From the NCBI GenBank assembly GCA_900552655.1, contig USAE01000013.1:1-34084 (forward strand): a stretch of DNA of 34,084 nucleotides, written 5' to 3'. The translations under genes were made by a program, and so were the position numbers. Below are positions 6,769-14,317 of the stretch, piece by piece. The DNA is from an uncultured Clostridium sp. (lineage in GTDB: Bacteria; Bacillota; Clostridia; TANB77; CAG-508). Positions within the stretch are counted from its first letter, which is position 1. Every line of letters starts with the position of its first letter. Below the pieces are notes generated by a model, which had not been told where the DNA came from, searched no databases, and saw nothing but the letters and a program-made list of their open reading frames with translations.

Positions 6769-7878
6769 TTATAAATTATTTACTATTTTATTACCGGGAT
6801 TTTCAGGACCGTCCCCAAATCCCTTTACTAATACAGTACTTGTTGGGTATGCTAATTCTACTCCTTCTCTTTCTAAAATTTCTAATATGTTTTTATTTAT
6901 ATGTTCTTTGGCATTAAGATAACTGCCATAGTCTACCGAATTTGTAAAAACATATATCATTATAGATACGCCATCTCTTTCTATTTCGTCAAATTTTACA
7001 TATGTATCGTCGTTTATTACACTTGGATGGTTTATTAGCATAAAATATATCTTGCTTGTTATTCTTTGTATTACTTCTACTGGTGTATCTAATGGTAATT
7101 TTAAGTCTAATTTATACTTTCTTTTTTCCATCTTGCTCCAGTTTATTACTGCTTCATTTGATAATACTCCATTTGGAATATTTACAAGTGAGTTGTCAAA
7201 TGTTCTTATTCCTGTACTTCTAAAACTTATGTCTTCTACAATTCCTTCATAGTTTGGTGTCTGCACCCAATCTCCTATAACAAATGGTTTATCCATTAAT
7301 ATCATAAAACCACCAAATAAATTTTTTGCGGTATCTTGTGCTGCAAGTGTTAAAACAACACTTCCTACTCCTAAACCTGCAAGTATAGTATTTAGATTTA
7401 TTCCTAGTAATGCCATAACAATAAAAGTTGCTATTATATAAATTCCACATCTAATTATTTTATAAATGAAATTTATTCTATTATCATCTGCATCTGTCAT
7501 AAATTTTCTTTGCAATTTTTTCATTGTTTTTGAATCCATAGAAAAACAATCTGCTAAAGATTTTGCAAGTAAAATAACCGATGTTATTTTAAATAATAGT
7601 TCTATTATAGCCATTGCTTTACCTTGTATTTGTAGGACTTTCGTTGCAATAAATATACCTAAAGCTATAAAAAATATTTTTAAAGGCTTGTAAAAAGGCA
7701 TCTTTTTTATTCTCTCTTTATCTGTCTTTTTCCTTTTAAAAATTCTTATTAAAAGATACGACATACTTGAACTAAATATATAAAAAAATATTATAACTGC
7801 AATAGCTATTAAAATATCTATTATTTGTTTTAAATCAATTGTTTTAAAATAATTAATTACATCTGTTAATTTATCCAT
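6769..7878 (-). CDS. Small-conductance mechanosensitive channel, MscS family
   Basis: This 369-aa membrane protein should relieve osmotic pressure by opening when the membrane is stretched. It has about five hydrophobic segments in the first 170 residues. The pore helix TM3 is visible as AGLGVGSVVLTLAAQDTAKN, followed by the beta-domain sequence GDWVQTPNYEGIVEDISFRSTGIRTF and IPNGVL, hallmarks of the MscS fold. The start follows GGGAGA. It begins 20 bp after gltX and is probably in one transcript with it. The last residues (about 352-362, GFGDGPENPG) are encoded by a dispersed palindromic repeat, so the C-terminus seems to have been replaced or extended by a repeat insertion. Confidence 0.92.
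   Translation of the reverse strand: MDKLTDVINYFKTIDLKQIIDILIAIAVIIFFYIFSSSMSYLLIRIFKRKKTDKERIKKMPFYKPLKIFFIALGIFIATKVLQIQGKAMAIIELLFKITSVILLAKSLADCFSMDSKTMKKLQRKFMTDADDNRINFIYKIIRCGIYIIATFIVMALLGINLNTILAGLGVGSVVLTLAAQDTAKNLFGGFMILMDKPFVIGDWVQTPNYEGIVEDISFRSTGIRTFDNSLVNIPNGVLSNEAVINWSKMEKRKYKLDLKLPLDTPVEVIQRITSKIYFMLINHPSVINDDTYVKFDEIERDGVSIMIYVFTNSVDYGSYLNAKEHINKNILEILEREGVELAYPTSTVLVKGFGDGPENPGNKIVNNL
6796..6823 (+). repeat. REP-like palindrome inside the mscS 3' end, copy 2
   Basis: GGGATTT (6796-6802) pairs with AAATCCC (6817-6823) around CAGGACCGTCCCC, clearly the same repeat as at 18184-18212. Read in the mscS frame it encodes most of the C-terminal tail GFGDGPENPG. Confidence 0.75.
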
Positions 7879-7898
7879 AGGCTTTTCTCCCTTATTTA

Positions 7899-9557
7899 TT
7901 ACAATTCTTGTTTTGCTTTTTCAAATCTTTCCTTTATTCTATCTTTGCCCATTATATTCATTATTTCGTACATGTCTGGTGTATTTGTTCTTCCTGTTAA
8001 TGCTATTCTTAAAACAGTGCTTACATCTCCAACATGTGCTTCGTATTTATCTGGATTTGCTTTAAATTCTTTAACTTCACTTGCATATCCTAATTTTCCA
8101 GATAAGTCTTTTATCTTGTCAAACCATTGTTGTTTGTCATCATTTTCATCAAAATAATTATTTATATATTCTTCTAATATTGTTTTTATTTTATCACTAT
8201 TTGATATTTTTTGATATTCATAATTAATATTTTGATTGTTAAATTTTTCATCATACATATATGAAATTTCATTTTTTACATCTGACCATTTTGATATATC
8301 TTTACGTGGTTTCTTATTTCCTCTTTCTATTCCAAATACCTTTAATGCGTATTCTTTATTTCCTTTTAGCATATCTTCTAATTCTTTATCATATTTTTCT
8401 GCCCATTTTAAAGATTCATTATATACTTTTTCTGCTGTAAATCTTGATATAACTGTTTTTGATACATCTAATAATTTTACCATATCAAAAAGGGCTCCAC
8501 TTACACTCATTTTATTTAGTTGTAATTCGAATTTTTCCATGTCTTCTGTTGGATTTGCTCTTCTCCAAGTTTCAAAATTTGAATTTGCAATATTTAATAA
8601 ATATTCTTTTACAGCTTCTGCTGGAATTCCTTGTTCTGCATAATAACTAACTGCAGCTTCTGGATCTTTTCTTTTACTTAATTTTCTTTTATTTCCATTA
8701 TCATTTTTCATAATTGGGGAAATATGTACATATTTTGGTGCTTTAAACCCAATTTCTTGGAATAGTTGTAAGTGTAATGGAACTGAAGAAAGCCATTCGT
8801 CACTTCTTATTACATGTGTTGTACCCATTAAGTGGTCATCTACAATATGTGCAAAATGGTATGTTGGAAGACCATCTGCTTTAATTATTACTATATCTTG
8901 GTCATTTTCTGGAAAAGTTACATTTCCTTTTATAACATCATGATGTTTTATTTTTCTATCTTCTCTTCCTGGTGATTTAAATCTAATTATATATTTTTCT
9001 CCAGCTTTTATTTTCTCTGCCATTTCTTCTACTGTTAAATTTCTACATTTTGCCCAAACACCATAATAACCTGGTCTTACTTTTGCTGCTTCTTGTTTTT
9101 TTCTTATTTCGTCTACTTCTTCTTGTGAACAGAAACAAGGATATGCTTTTCCTAATTCTAGCATATGCTTAGCATATGACCTATATATTTCTCCTCTTAA
9201 AGATTGTTTATATGGACCATAATTACCTTTTCCTTCTGTTTCATTTACCATTCCTTCGTCTTCTTCTATTCCGAAGTCTTTTAAAGAACTAACAATATCT
9301 GTAATACCATTTTCTATTTCTCTTTTTTGGTCTGTATCTTCTATTCTTAGGAAAAATACACCTTCTGTTTGACTTGAAACTTTTCTTGCAACTAATGCTT
9401 GGTATAACCCCCCAATATGTACAAATCCTGTTGGGCTTGGTGCAAATCTACTTACTATTGCCCCTTCTTTTAAATTTCTTTTTGGATATTTTTCTTCATA
9501 ATATTCTATTGGTTTTACATTTGGAAATATTAAGTCTGCTAAATCTTTATAGTCCAT
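7899..9557 (-). CDS. gltX: Glutamyl-tRNA synthetase
   Basis: This 552-aa class I aminoacyl-tRNA synthetase charges tRNA-Glu (possibly also tRNA-Gln if the organism uses the transamidation route). The HIGH-type signature appears as FAPSPTGFVHIGG (about residues 38-50) and the KMSKS loop as KLSKRKD (about 290). It is longer than the usual 480-490 aa bacterial enzyme: about 35 residues precede the catalytic domain, and the C-terminal anticodon-binding part is also extended. The start follows GGAG with 8-nt spacing. It has its own promoter, no T-box is seen, and mscS follows after 20 bp. Confidence 0.95.
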   Translation of the reverse strand: MDYKDLADLIFPNVKPIEYYEEKYPKRNLKEGAIVSRFAPSPTGFVHIGGLYQALVARKVSSQTEGVFFLRIEDTDQKREIENGITDIVSSLKDFGIEEDEGMVNETEGKGNYGPYKQSLRGEIYRSYAKHMLELGKAYPCFCSQEEVDEIRKKQEAAKVRPGYYGVWAKCRNLTVEEMAEKIKAGEKYIIRFKSPGREDRKIKHHDVIKGNVTFPENDQDIVIIKADGLPTYHFAHIVDDHLMGTTHVIRSDEWLSSVPLHLQLFQEIGFKAPKYVHISPIMKNDNGNKRKLSKRKDPEAAVSYYAEQGIPAEAVKEYLLNIANSNFETWRRANPTEDMEKFELQLNKMSVSGALFDMVKLLDVSKTVISRFTAEKVYNESLKWAEKYDKELEDMLKGNKEYALKVFGIERGNKKPRKDISKWSDVKNEISYMYDEKFNNQNINYEYQKISNSDKIKTILEEYINNYFDENDDKQQWFDKIKDLSGKLGYASEVKEFKANPDKYEAHVGDVSTVLRIALTGRTNTPDMYEIMNIMGKDRIKERFEKAKQEL

Positions 9558-9620
9558 TTTTATCTCTCCTTTATTTTTATATTAAAACTTACTTATAGCT
9601 TATAGTCTAAAATCCTATAT

Positions 9621-9649
9621 ATTATACAATATTTTTACTTTTATATCAA
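9621..9649 (-). promoter_or_regulatory. Promoter of gltX
   Basis: TTGATA (9644-9649) and TATAAT (9621-9626) are 17 bp apart on the minus strand, about 60 nt before the ATG. Confidence 0.75.
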
Positions 9650-9688
9650 TACTTAAAGTTGGTTTAACTTTTATAATTATACACATAA

Positions 9689-9725
9689 AAACAAGCCAGC
9701 TGTTACTAACTTTGCTGGCTTGTTT
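9689..9725 (-). terminator. Rho-independent terminator after the 66-aa gene
   Basis: AAACAAGCCAGC pairs with GCTGGCTTGTTT (12 bp) around a 13-nt loop, with a T-run on the minus strand, six bases past the stop of the gene at 9731. Confidence 0.85.
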
Positions 9726-9730
9726 CTATT

Positions 9731-9931
9731 TTAAAGAACATCTGACGGAAGATTTTTTTTCGGAAGTGGTGGATAATAACTTTCTATATGGTAAGATACC
9801 ATATGAAAATTATGTTGGTGCTCGTCTTTGTCTTTAAAACGAATATTGGTACTGTCTTCTCTAATATCTTGTATACCTTCAAACTTCAAAATTTCTCCAT
9901 CAAATATAATTGTTATGTCGTATCTTTTCAT
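9731..9931 (-). CDS. Small hypothetical protein, 66 aa
   Basis: The protein is short, soluble and charged (MKRYDITIIFDGEILKFEG...), with a predicted beta-strand character at the N-terminus and a His/Tyr-rich middle (KDEHQHNFHMVSYHIESYY) that could bind metal, though no family is recognised. A strong AAAGGAGG lies 8 nt before the ATG, and a clear terminator follows the stop, so the gene is probably real. It lies just after argH and could be transcribed with argGH, since only 65 bp separate them and I see no promoter there. Confidence 0.7.
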   Translation of the reverse strand: MKRYDITIIFDGEILKFEGIQDIREDSTNIRFKDKDEHQHNFHMVSYHIESYYPPLPKKNLPSDVL

Positions 9932-9996
9932 TTTGTTGTCCTCCTTTTGCCAAATTCTGGCATCATAATTTTATTTTGTTTACAACTTCTATTTTA

Positions 9997-11370
9997 TCAT
10001 ATTTTTAGCCATTTTTCAAATTTAGCTATTTGGAATTCCACTTGTCTTTTGGAAGGTCCACCAATAACATCACGTTTGTTTACACAATTCATTAAATCTA
10101 CAGCATTGTAAATATCTTCTTCAAAACAATCATTAAACTCTTTATATGTTTTTATGTCTAATTTTTCTAAAGTTGTATTATTTTGAATACAGTATTTTAC
10201 AATGTTTCCAACAATTTTGTATGCATCACGAAAAGGTATTCCTTTTTCTACTAGATAGTCTGCACAGTCTGTGGCATTAATAAATCCTTTTTCAGCACCT
10301 GCTTTCATATTCTCTTTAAGTACTAACATGGTATCTATTAAAGGATTTATTGTAGAAAGACTTAAATTTACTGTATCTATTGCATCAAATATTAATTCTT
10401 TATCTTCTTGCATATCTTTATTATATGCAAGTGGTGTTCCCTTCATAACTGTTAACATCCCCATTAAATTCCCATATACTCTTCCTGTTTTTCCTCTAAT
10501 TAATTCTGTAATATCTGGATTTTTTTTCTGTGGCATAATAGAAGAACCTGTAGAGAAACTATCATCTAATTCTATAAACTTAAATTCCCACGAACTCCAT
10601 AGTATTATTTCTTCACTTATTCTTGATAAATGCATCATTATAATAGAAATATCTGACAATAATTCTATTATAAAGTCTCTATCTGAAACTCCATCTAAGC
10701 TATTGGCAGAAACTTTAGAAAATCCAAGTTCTTTTGCCTCAAATTCTCTATCTAGATTATAAGTTGTTCCAGCTAGTGCACAACTTCCGATTGGGCATAT
10801 ATCTGTTCTTGTATATGTTTCATTTAATCTTTCTATATCTCTTTTAAACATTTCAGCATATGCCATTAAATGATGTGCAAAAGTTATAGGTTGTGCCCTT
10901 TGCATATGTGTATACCCCGGCATAATTGTTTCTGTATTTTCTTTTGCTTTAAAAATTAAAGTAGTTATTAATTTCTTCAATTTTTTTATTATTTCTAAGT
11001 TTTGCTTTTTTAAATACATTCTAACGTCTAAGGCTACTTGATCATTTCTACTTCTTGCTGTATGTAATTTTTTTCCGCTATTTCCAATTCTTTTAGTTAA
11101 TTCTGACTCTATAAACATATGTATATCTTCGGCATTTGGATCAAATTCTAAATTACTGCTTTCAATATCTTTTAAAATAGAGTTTAAACCAAATATTATC
11201 TTTTCTTCATCTTCTTTTTGAATTATATTTTGTTTTGCAAGCATTTTTGCATGTGCTATACTCCCTGATATGTCTTCTTTATAAAGTTTATAGTCAAATT
11301 TTATAGAAGAATTAAAGTCATTTGTTCTTTTATCTAAATTTTTAGAGAATCTTCCTTCCCACATAGGCAT
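9997..11370 (-). CDS. argH: Argininosuccinate lyase
   Basis: This 457-aa cytosolic enzyme splits argininosuccinate into arginine and fumarate, the last step of arginine synthesis. The superfamily signature GSSIMPQKKNP is present (about residue 280), as are TARSRNDQVALD and PGYTHMQRAQP (about residues 105-165), all carrying active-site residues. I chose the ATG at 11370: the ribosome-binding site GGAGGTG lies 7 nt upstream, inside the last codons of argG, and the GTG within that site is unlikely to be the start. The gene follows argG directly, one nucleotide after its stop, so the two are translationally linked and share the upstream T-box. Confidence 0.95.
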   Translation of the reverse strand: MPMWEGRFSKNLDKRTNDFNSSIKFDYKLYKEDISGSIAHAKMLAKQNIIQKEDEEKIIFGLNSILKDIESSNLEFDPNAEDIHMFIESELTKRIGNSGKKLHTARSRNDQVALDVRMYLKKQNLEIIKKLKKLITTLIFKAKENTETIMPGYTHMQRAQPITFAHHLMAYAEMFKRDIERLNETYTRTDICPIGSCALAGTTYNLDREFEAKELGFSKVSANSLDGVSDRDFIIELLSDISIIMMHLSRISEEIILWSSWEFKFIELDDSFSTGSSIMPQKKNPDITELIRGKTGRVYGNLMGMLTVMKGTPLAYNKDMQEDKELIFDAIDTVNLSLSTINPLIDTMLVLKENMKAGAEKGFINATDCADYLVEKGIPFRDAYKIVGNIVKYCIQNNTTLEKLDIKTYKEFNDCFEEDIYNAVDLMNCVNKRDVIGGPSKRQVEFQIAKFEKWLKI

Positions 11371-11371
11371 T

Positions 11372-12586
11372 TTAATCACCTCCGTTTAAAACTTTTGAAA
11401 TCATTTTAGTTTGTAAACCATATAAATTTATAAAACCTTCTGCATCCTTTTGGTTATAATTACTATCTTCATCAAATGAAGCTGTTTCTATAGAATATAA
11501 CGAATATTTACTTTCTAATCCATTTGGAATTATATTTCCTTTATATAATTTTAAACCTACTTTACCTGTTACTGTTTCTTGTGTTTTATCTATAAAACTA
11601 TTTATAGCACTTTTAAGTGGTGTATACCATTTAGCATCATATAGTAATTCTCCTAATTTATTTCCCACTATTTGTTTAAAATGCATTGTATCTTTGTCTA
11701 AGCAAATTGATTCTAATAATGTATGTGCTCTATATATTATTGTTCCTCCCGGTGTTTCGTATACTCCTCTTGACTTCATTCCTACTAGCCTATTTTCTAC
11801 CATATCTAATATTCCAATACCGTTTTCTCCACCGATTTTATTTAGTCTTTCTATTAAATCTACCAAGTTTAATTTTTCTCCATTTAATGCAACTGGTATC
11901 CCTTTTTCAAATTCTATTTCTATCACTGTTTCTTCATTTTTAGCTTTTTGAGGTGTAACACCCATTTCTAATATTTTGTCATAGTTTGGAACATTTGCTA
12001 TGTCTTCTAAATCTAATCCTTCATGTGATAAATGCCATAAATTTTTGTCTTTAGAATAATTAGTTTCTCTATTTATTTTTAATGGAATTTTATGCTCTTC
12101 TGCATAACAAATTGCATCTTCTCTTCCTTTTATATCCCATATTCTCCATGGTGCTATAACAGGCATATCTGGTGCCATAGATTTTATTGCAAGTTCAAAT
12201 CTAACTTGGTCATTCCCCTTTCCTGTACAACCATGACAAATTGCATCTGCATTTTCTTTTTTTGCTATTTCAACTAATTTTTTAGCAAGTAGAGGTCTAG
12301 TAAATGGTGTACCTAATAAATATTGACCTTCATACATTGCATTTGCTTTTATTGCTGGTGCAATATATTCGTTTACAAGTTCTTCTTTTAAATCTAAAAT
12401 ATATGCTTTAGATGCTCCTGTTTTTATTGCTTTTTCTTCTAATCCTTCTAATTCATCTTCTCCTTGACCAACATCTCCTGTAACTGCTATTACTTCGCAA
12501 TCATTGTAGTTTTCCTTTAGCCAAGTAATAATTATAGATGTATCTAATCCTCCTGAATATGATAAAATTATTTTCTTAAAACTCAT
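11372..12586 (-). CDS. argG: Argininosuccinate synthase
   Basis: This 404-aa enzyme joins citrulline and aspartate with ATP to form argininosuccinate. The N-terminal ATP-pyrophosphatase P-loop SYSGGLDTS (about residues 9-17) and the segment CHGCTGKGNDQVRFE (about 115-129) are characteristic. The length is normal for the family. The start follows GGAGGAGG with good spacing. It is the first gene of argGH and lies behind a T-box leader with its own promoter, so expression should rise when arginyl-tRNA charging falls. The argH ribosome-binding site is embedded in its 3' codons. Confidence 0.96.
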   Translation of the reverse strand: MSFKKIILSYSGGLDTSIIITWLKENYNDCEVIAVTGDVGQGEDELEGLEEKAIKTGASKAYILDLKEELVNEYIAPAIKANAMYEGQYLLGTPFTRPLLAKKLVEIAKKENADAICHGCTGKGNDQVRFELAIKSMAPDMPVIAPWRIWDIKGREDAICYAEEHKIPLKINRETNYSKDKNLWHLSHEGLDLEDIANVPNYDKILEMGVTPQKAKNEETVIEIEFEKGIPVALNGEKLNLVDLIERLNKIGGENGIGILDMVENRLVGMKSRGVYETPGGTIIYRAHTLLESICLDKDTMHFKQIVGNKLGELLYDAKWYTPLKSAINSFIDKTQETVTGKVGLKLYKGNIIPNGLESKYSLYSIETASFDEDSNYNQKDAEGFINLYGLQTKMISKVLNGGD

Positions 12587-12651
12587 TTTACCTCCTCCTA
12601 TCTTTTTTATTTAGTGATTTATATTTAAATTTTCTAATATTAAAAACAAAA

Positions 12652-12920
12652 ATAGCGCCTCTTAAAGAGACGCTATAAACGTGGTACCACTCTAATTATC
12701 TATATAAATTTTTTCTTTAAATTCTATATAAATCACTTAACCTCTGTAACGCCGAGTCTGCGAGTTATGATACTAAGTTTTTACTTTTCCCATAACCACT
12801 CATAAGTTCTTTTCATTTTATACTACACTTGTTAGCTCTCACTCTACCTAACTCGCTGTCGCTTCATATAAAATTACTCTCTTAATCATCGATTTATTTT
12901 ATTCGCGCTTTATATGTACA
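12652..12920 (-). promoter_or_regulatory. T-box leader of argGH, probable Arg (AGA) specifier
   Basis: On the minus strand the leader shows, in order: AGAGAGTA of stem I (near 12875), the distal loop GTTAG-gtagagtgagag-CTAAC, a TGAA-A-AGA-A specifier region with AGA at 12808-12810, the T-box sequence AGAGTGGTACCACG at 12680-12693, and a terminator hairpin at 12652-12676 followed by five T residues. The TGGT bulge would pair with a tRNA 3' end whose discriminator base is A. An Arg codon as specifier fits the controlled genes; I inferred it from position, not from a folded model. Confidence 0.85.
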
Positions 12921-12926
12921 ATTAAT

Positions 12927-12955
12927 ATTATAACAACAGTTTTAATTATTGTCAA
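12927..12955 (-). promoter_or_regulatory. Promoter of the argGH T-box transcript
   Basis: TTGACA (12950-12955) and TATAAT (12927-12932) are 17 bp apart on the minus strand, about 10 bp before the leader begins. Confidence 0.85.
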
Positions 12956-13117
12956 CTAGAATTTATGTAAACTTTTTCAATGCACACAAATATCTACTAT
13001 TTTTAGCATTTAATTTTTTATTTTCATTCTATAACTTAAAATTCACTTTTTCAGCTTGTTTTTATATTTTACTTTAAAAAGCTTATATAAATTATAAAAA
13101 AATAAAATTATTTTAGT

Positions 13118-13136
13118 TTGTCGACAAGTTTCGACA
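13118..13136 (+). promoter_or_regulatory. Spo0A-box-like pair
   Basis: TTCGACA (13130-13136) is the complement of the Spo0A box TGTCGAA, and a near match TGTCGAC (13119-13125) lies in opposite orientation inside the palindrome TTGTCGACAA. The pair lies about 50 bp before the small plus-strand ORF at 13189, next to TATAAA at 13147. Binding by Spo0A is inference. Confidence 0.4.
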
Positions 13137-13188
13137 GACTTTTTAATATAAATGTGCTACCATGCTCTACACTATATGGGGATGGGAG

Positions 13189-13329
13189 ATGATTATTTTG
13201 AATATAGGTACTGTTACTATTAATGTATTAAAAGATACTAATGACAGAATTGCATTCGAGATTAATACAGATAATGACGATGTTTTACCTGTTTCATATG
13301 TTATTGAAGATACTTTAAAATTATATTAG
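13189..13329 (+). CDS. Small hypothetical protein, about 46 aa
   Basis: This is a short acidic ORF (MIILNIGTVTINVLKDTND...), without recognisable family. GGGGATGGGAG ends immediately before the ATG at 13189, which is too close; the TTG at 13198, 9 nt after GGGAG, may be the true start (43 aa). Supporting evidence is positional: a Spo0A-like box pair and a TATAAA lie upstream, and a repeat-derived terminator follows the stop by 10 nt. It could be a sporulation-phase small protein; that is inference. Confidence 0.4.
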   Translation: MIILNIGTVTINVLKDTNDRIAFEINTDNDDVLPVSYVIEDTLKLY

Positions 13330-13338
13330 CTAAACTAA

Positions 13339-13381
13339 AATCGGGATTCGGGATCCGGGAGCGATCCTTAAAATCCCGATT
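13339..13381 (+). terminator. REP-like palindrome acting as terminator, copy 3
   Basis: AATCGGGATT (13339-13348) pairs with AATCCCGATT (13372-13381), followed by GTTTTTTATA on the plus strand. The interior contains GATCCTTAAAATCCC like the other copies but carries an insertion (GGATCCGGGAGC). It follows the 46-aa ORF. Confidence 0.7.
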
Positions 13382-13665
13382 GTTTTTTATATACTTCCAT
13401 AATAAATTTCAAAAAATTTTAGTGCTATATATCTCTTGAGTTTAATTTGTCATTACTATTTATACTTGATATGTCAATATTTTTAATCTATTATATTAAC
13501 TTACACAGTACTTCTAAATTCTATACATTGAATAACAAATTATAATAATTTATTTAATAAACTGTCTTCCTCATTTTCTTCCAGCTTTTTCTATTTTTTA
13601 TTGCATATTGTTTCTTTTTTTGATAAAATATGCCTAGTTATTCATCTTACATTATATGATATGAA

Positions 13666-13718
13666 CTAGCAGTTGAACAGTTTAACTGCTAGAAAAACTA
13701 CAGTTTTCAACTGTTAGT
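13666..13718 (+). promoter_or_regulatory. Paired inverted repeats before the 59-aa membrane protein
   Basis: CTAGCAGTT (13666-13674) and AACTGCTAG (13684-13692) form a perfect 9-bp inverted repeat; directly after it ACTACAGTT (13698-13706 region) and AACTGTTAGT (13709-13718) form a second, related one with a single bulge. Four variants of the AACTG(C/T)TAG half-site thus lie within 53 bp, just upstream of the ribosome-binding site at 13733-13739. It may be an operator or RNA attenuator. The rest of 13386-13665 is AT-rich and shows nothing I can support. Confidence 0.45.
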
Positions 13719-13746
13719 AGAATATTTTATAAAGGAGGGTGAAGCT

Positions 13747-13926
13747 ATGAGCAATGTTAATGACATCACGAGTATAGCTTTAATAATCGCCGGAATTGTT
13801 GTTGTGGCAATTGTAGGCATAGGATTTTGCTTTGCAATATCTAAAGGCTACAATTCTAAAGCAACAGTAACAGATGGCAATAAAAAAATTGAAGTTCAGG
13901 CAACGAACTCCAATCTAGATGAATAA
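13747..13926 (+). CDS. Small single-pass membrane protein, 59 aa
   Basis: The ORF starts at ATG 13747, 7 nt after a strong AGGAGGG. It encodes about 8 polar residues, one hydrophobic helix (about residues 9-32, rich in Ile, Val, Gly and Ala), then a short Lys/Asn-rich tail (ISKGYNSKATVTDGNKKIEV). Topology with a short exterior N-terminus and a cytoplasmic C-terminus is plausible from the lysines. No family is recognised. The upstream paired inverted repeats suggest regulated expression. A weak GAGAG/CTCTC hairpin follows the stop. The following stretch to 14220 is AT-rich without recognisable features. Confidence 0.65.
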   Translation: MSNVNDITSIALIIAGIVVVAIVGIGFCFAISKGYNSKATVTDGNKKIEVQATNSNLDE

Positions 13927-14220
13927 CCGTTTTTGAGAGTAGCAATCCTCTCTATTTATTTATATCCTTTGTAACTAATTTATATTATAATTTATATTAT
14001 AATCTATCTTTAGTGTCAATATTATACATAAAAATGTAATCTAAATGTAATACAATTAGTATTACTTCCTATATTGTTATATTAACATATTTTAACAAAA
14101 ATGTAAAGTGTTTTGGTCTTCTGTAATTAATTAGTTCCTTATAAAGAAAAAATATTATATATTTTAATTCAAAATAATAAGACAAATCTTGTTGCAAATT
14201 AATCGGTGAGTCACAAATAC

Positions 14221-14252
14221 AAAATATCAAGCTTTTAAAGGCTTGGTATTTT
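14221..14252. other. Hairpin distal to the rnj terminator
   Basis: AAAATATCAAGC (14221-14232) pairs with GCTTGGTATTTT (14241-14252) with one G-T mismatch and an 8-nt loop. It lies behind the stronger hairpin at 14273-14310 and may be a backup terminator or decayed repeat. Confidence 0.4.
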
Positions 14253-14272
14253 ACATTTAAATATATTAAAAA

Positions 14273-14310
14273 CAACCGAGATTTTAAGAACCATCTCAAA
14301 ATCTCGGTTG
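14273..14310 (-). terminator. Terminator of rnj, diverged REP-like palindrome, copy 4
   Basis: CAACCGAGATTTT (14273-14285) pairs perfectly with AAAATCTCGGTTG (14298-14310); on the minus strand TTTTTAATAT follows. The loop AAGAACCATCTC resembles the core of the other copies. The arms carry GAGATT/AATCTC where other copies have GGGATT/AATCCC, so both arms changed together and pairing was kept. Confidence 0.75.
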
Positions 14311-14317
14311 CATTTTT

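Noticed and set aside
14069..14299. 76-aa minus-strand ORF behind rnj
   Set aside because: It begins inside the rnj terminator hairpin, has no ribosome-binding site and has the composition of AT-rich spacer.
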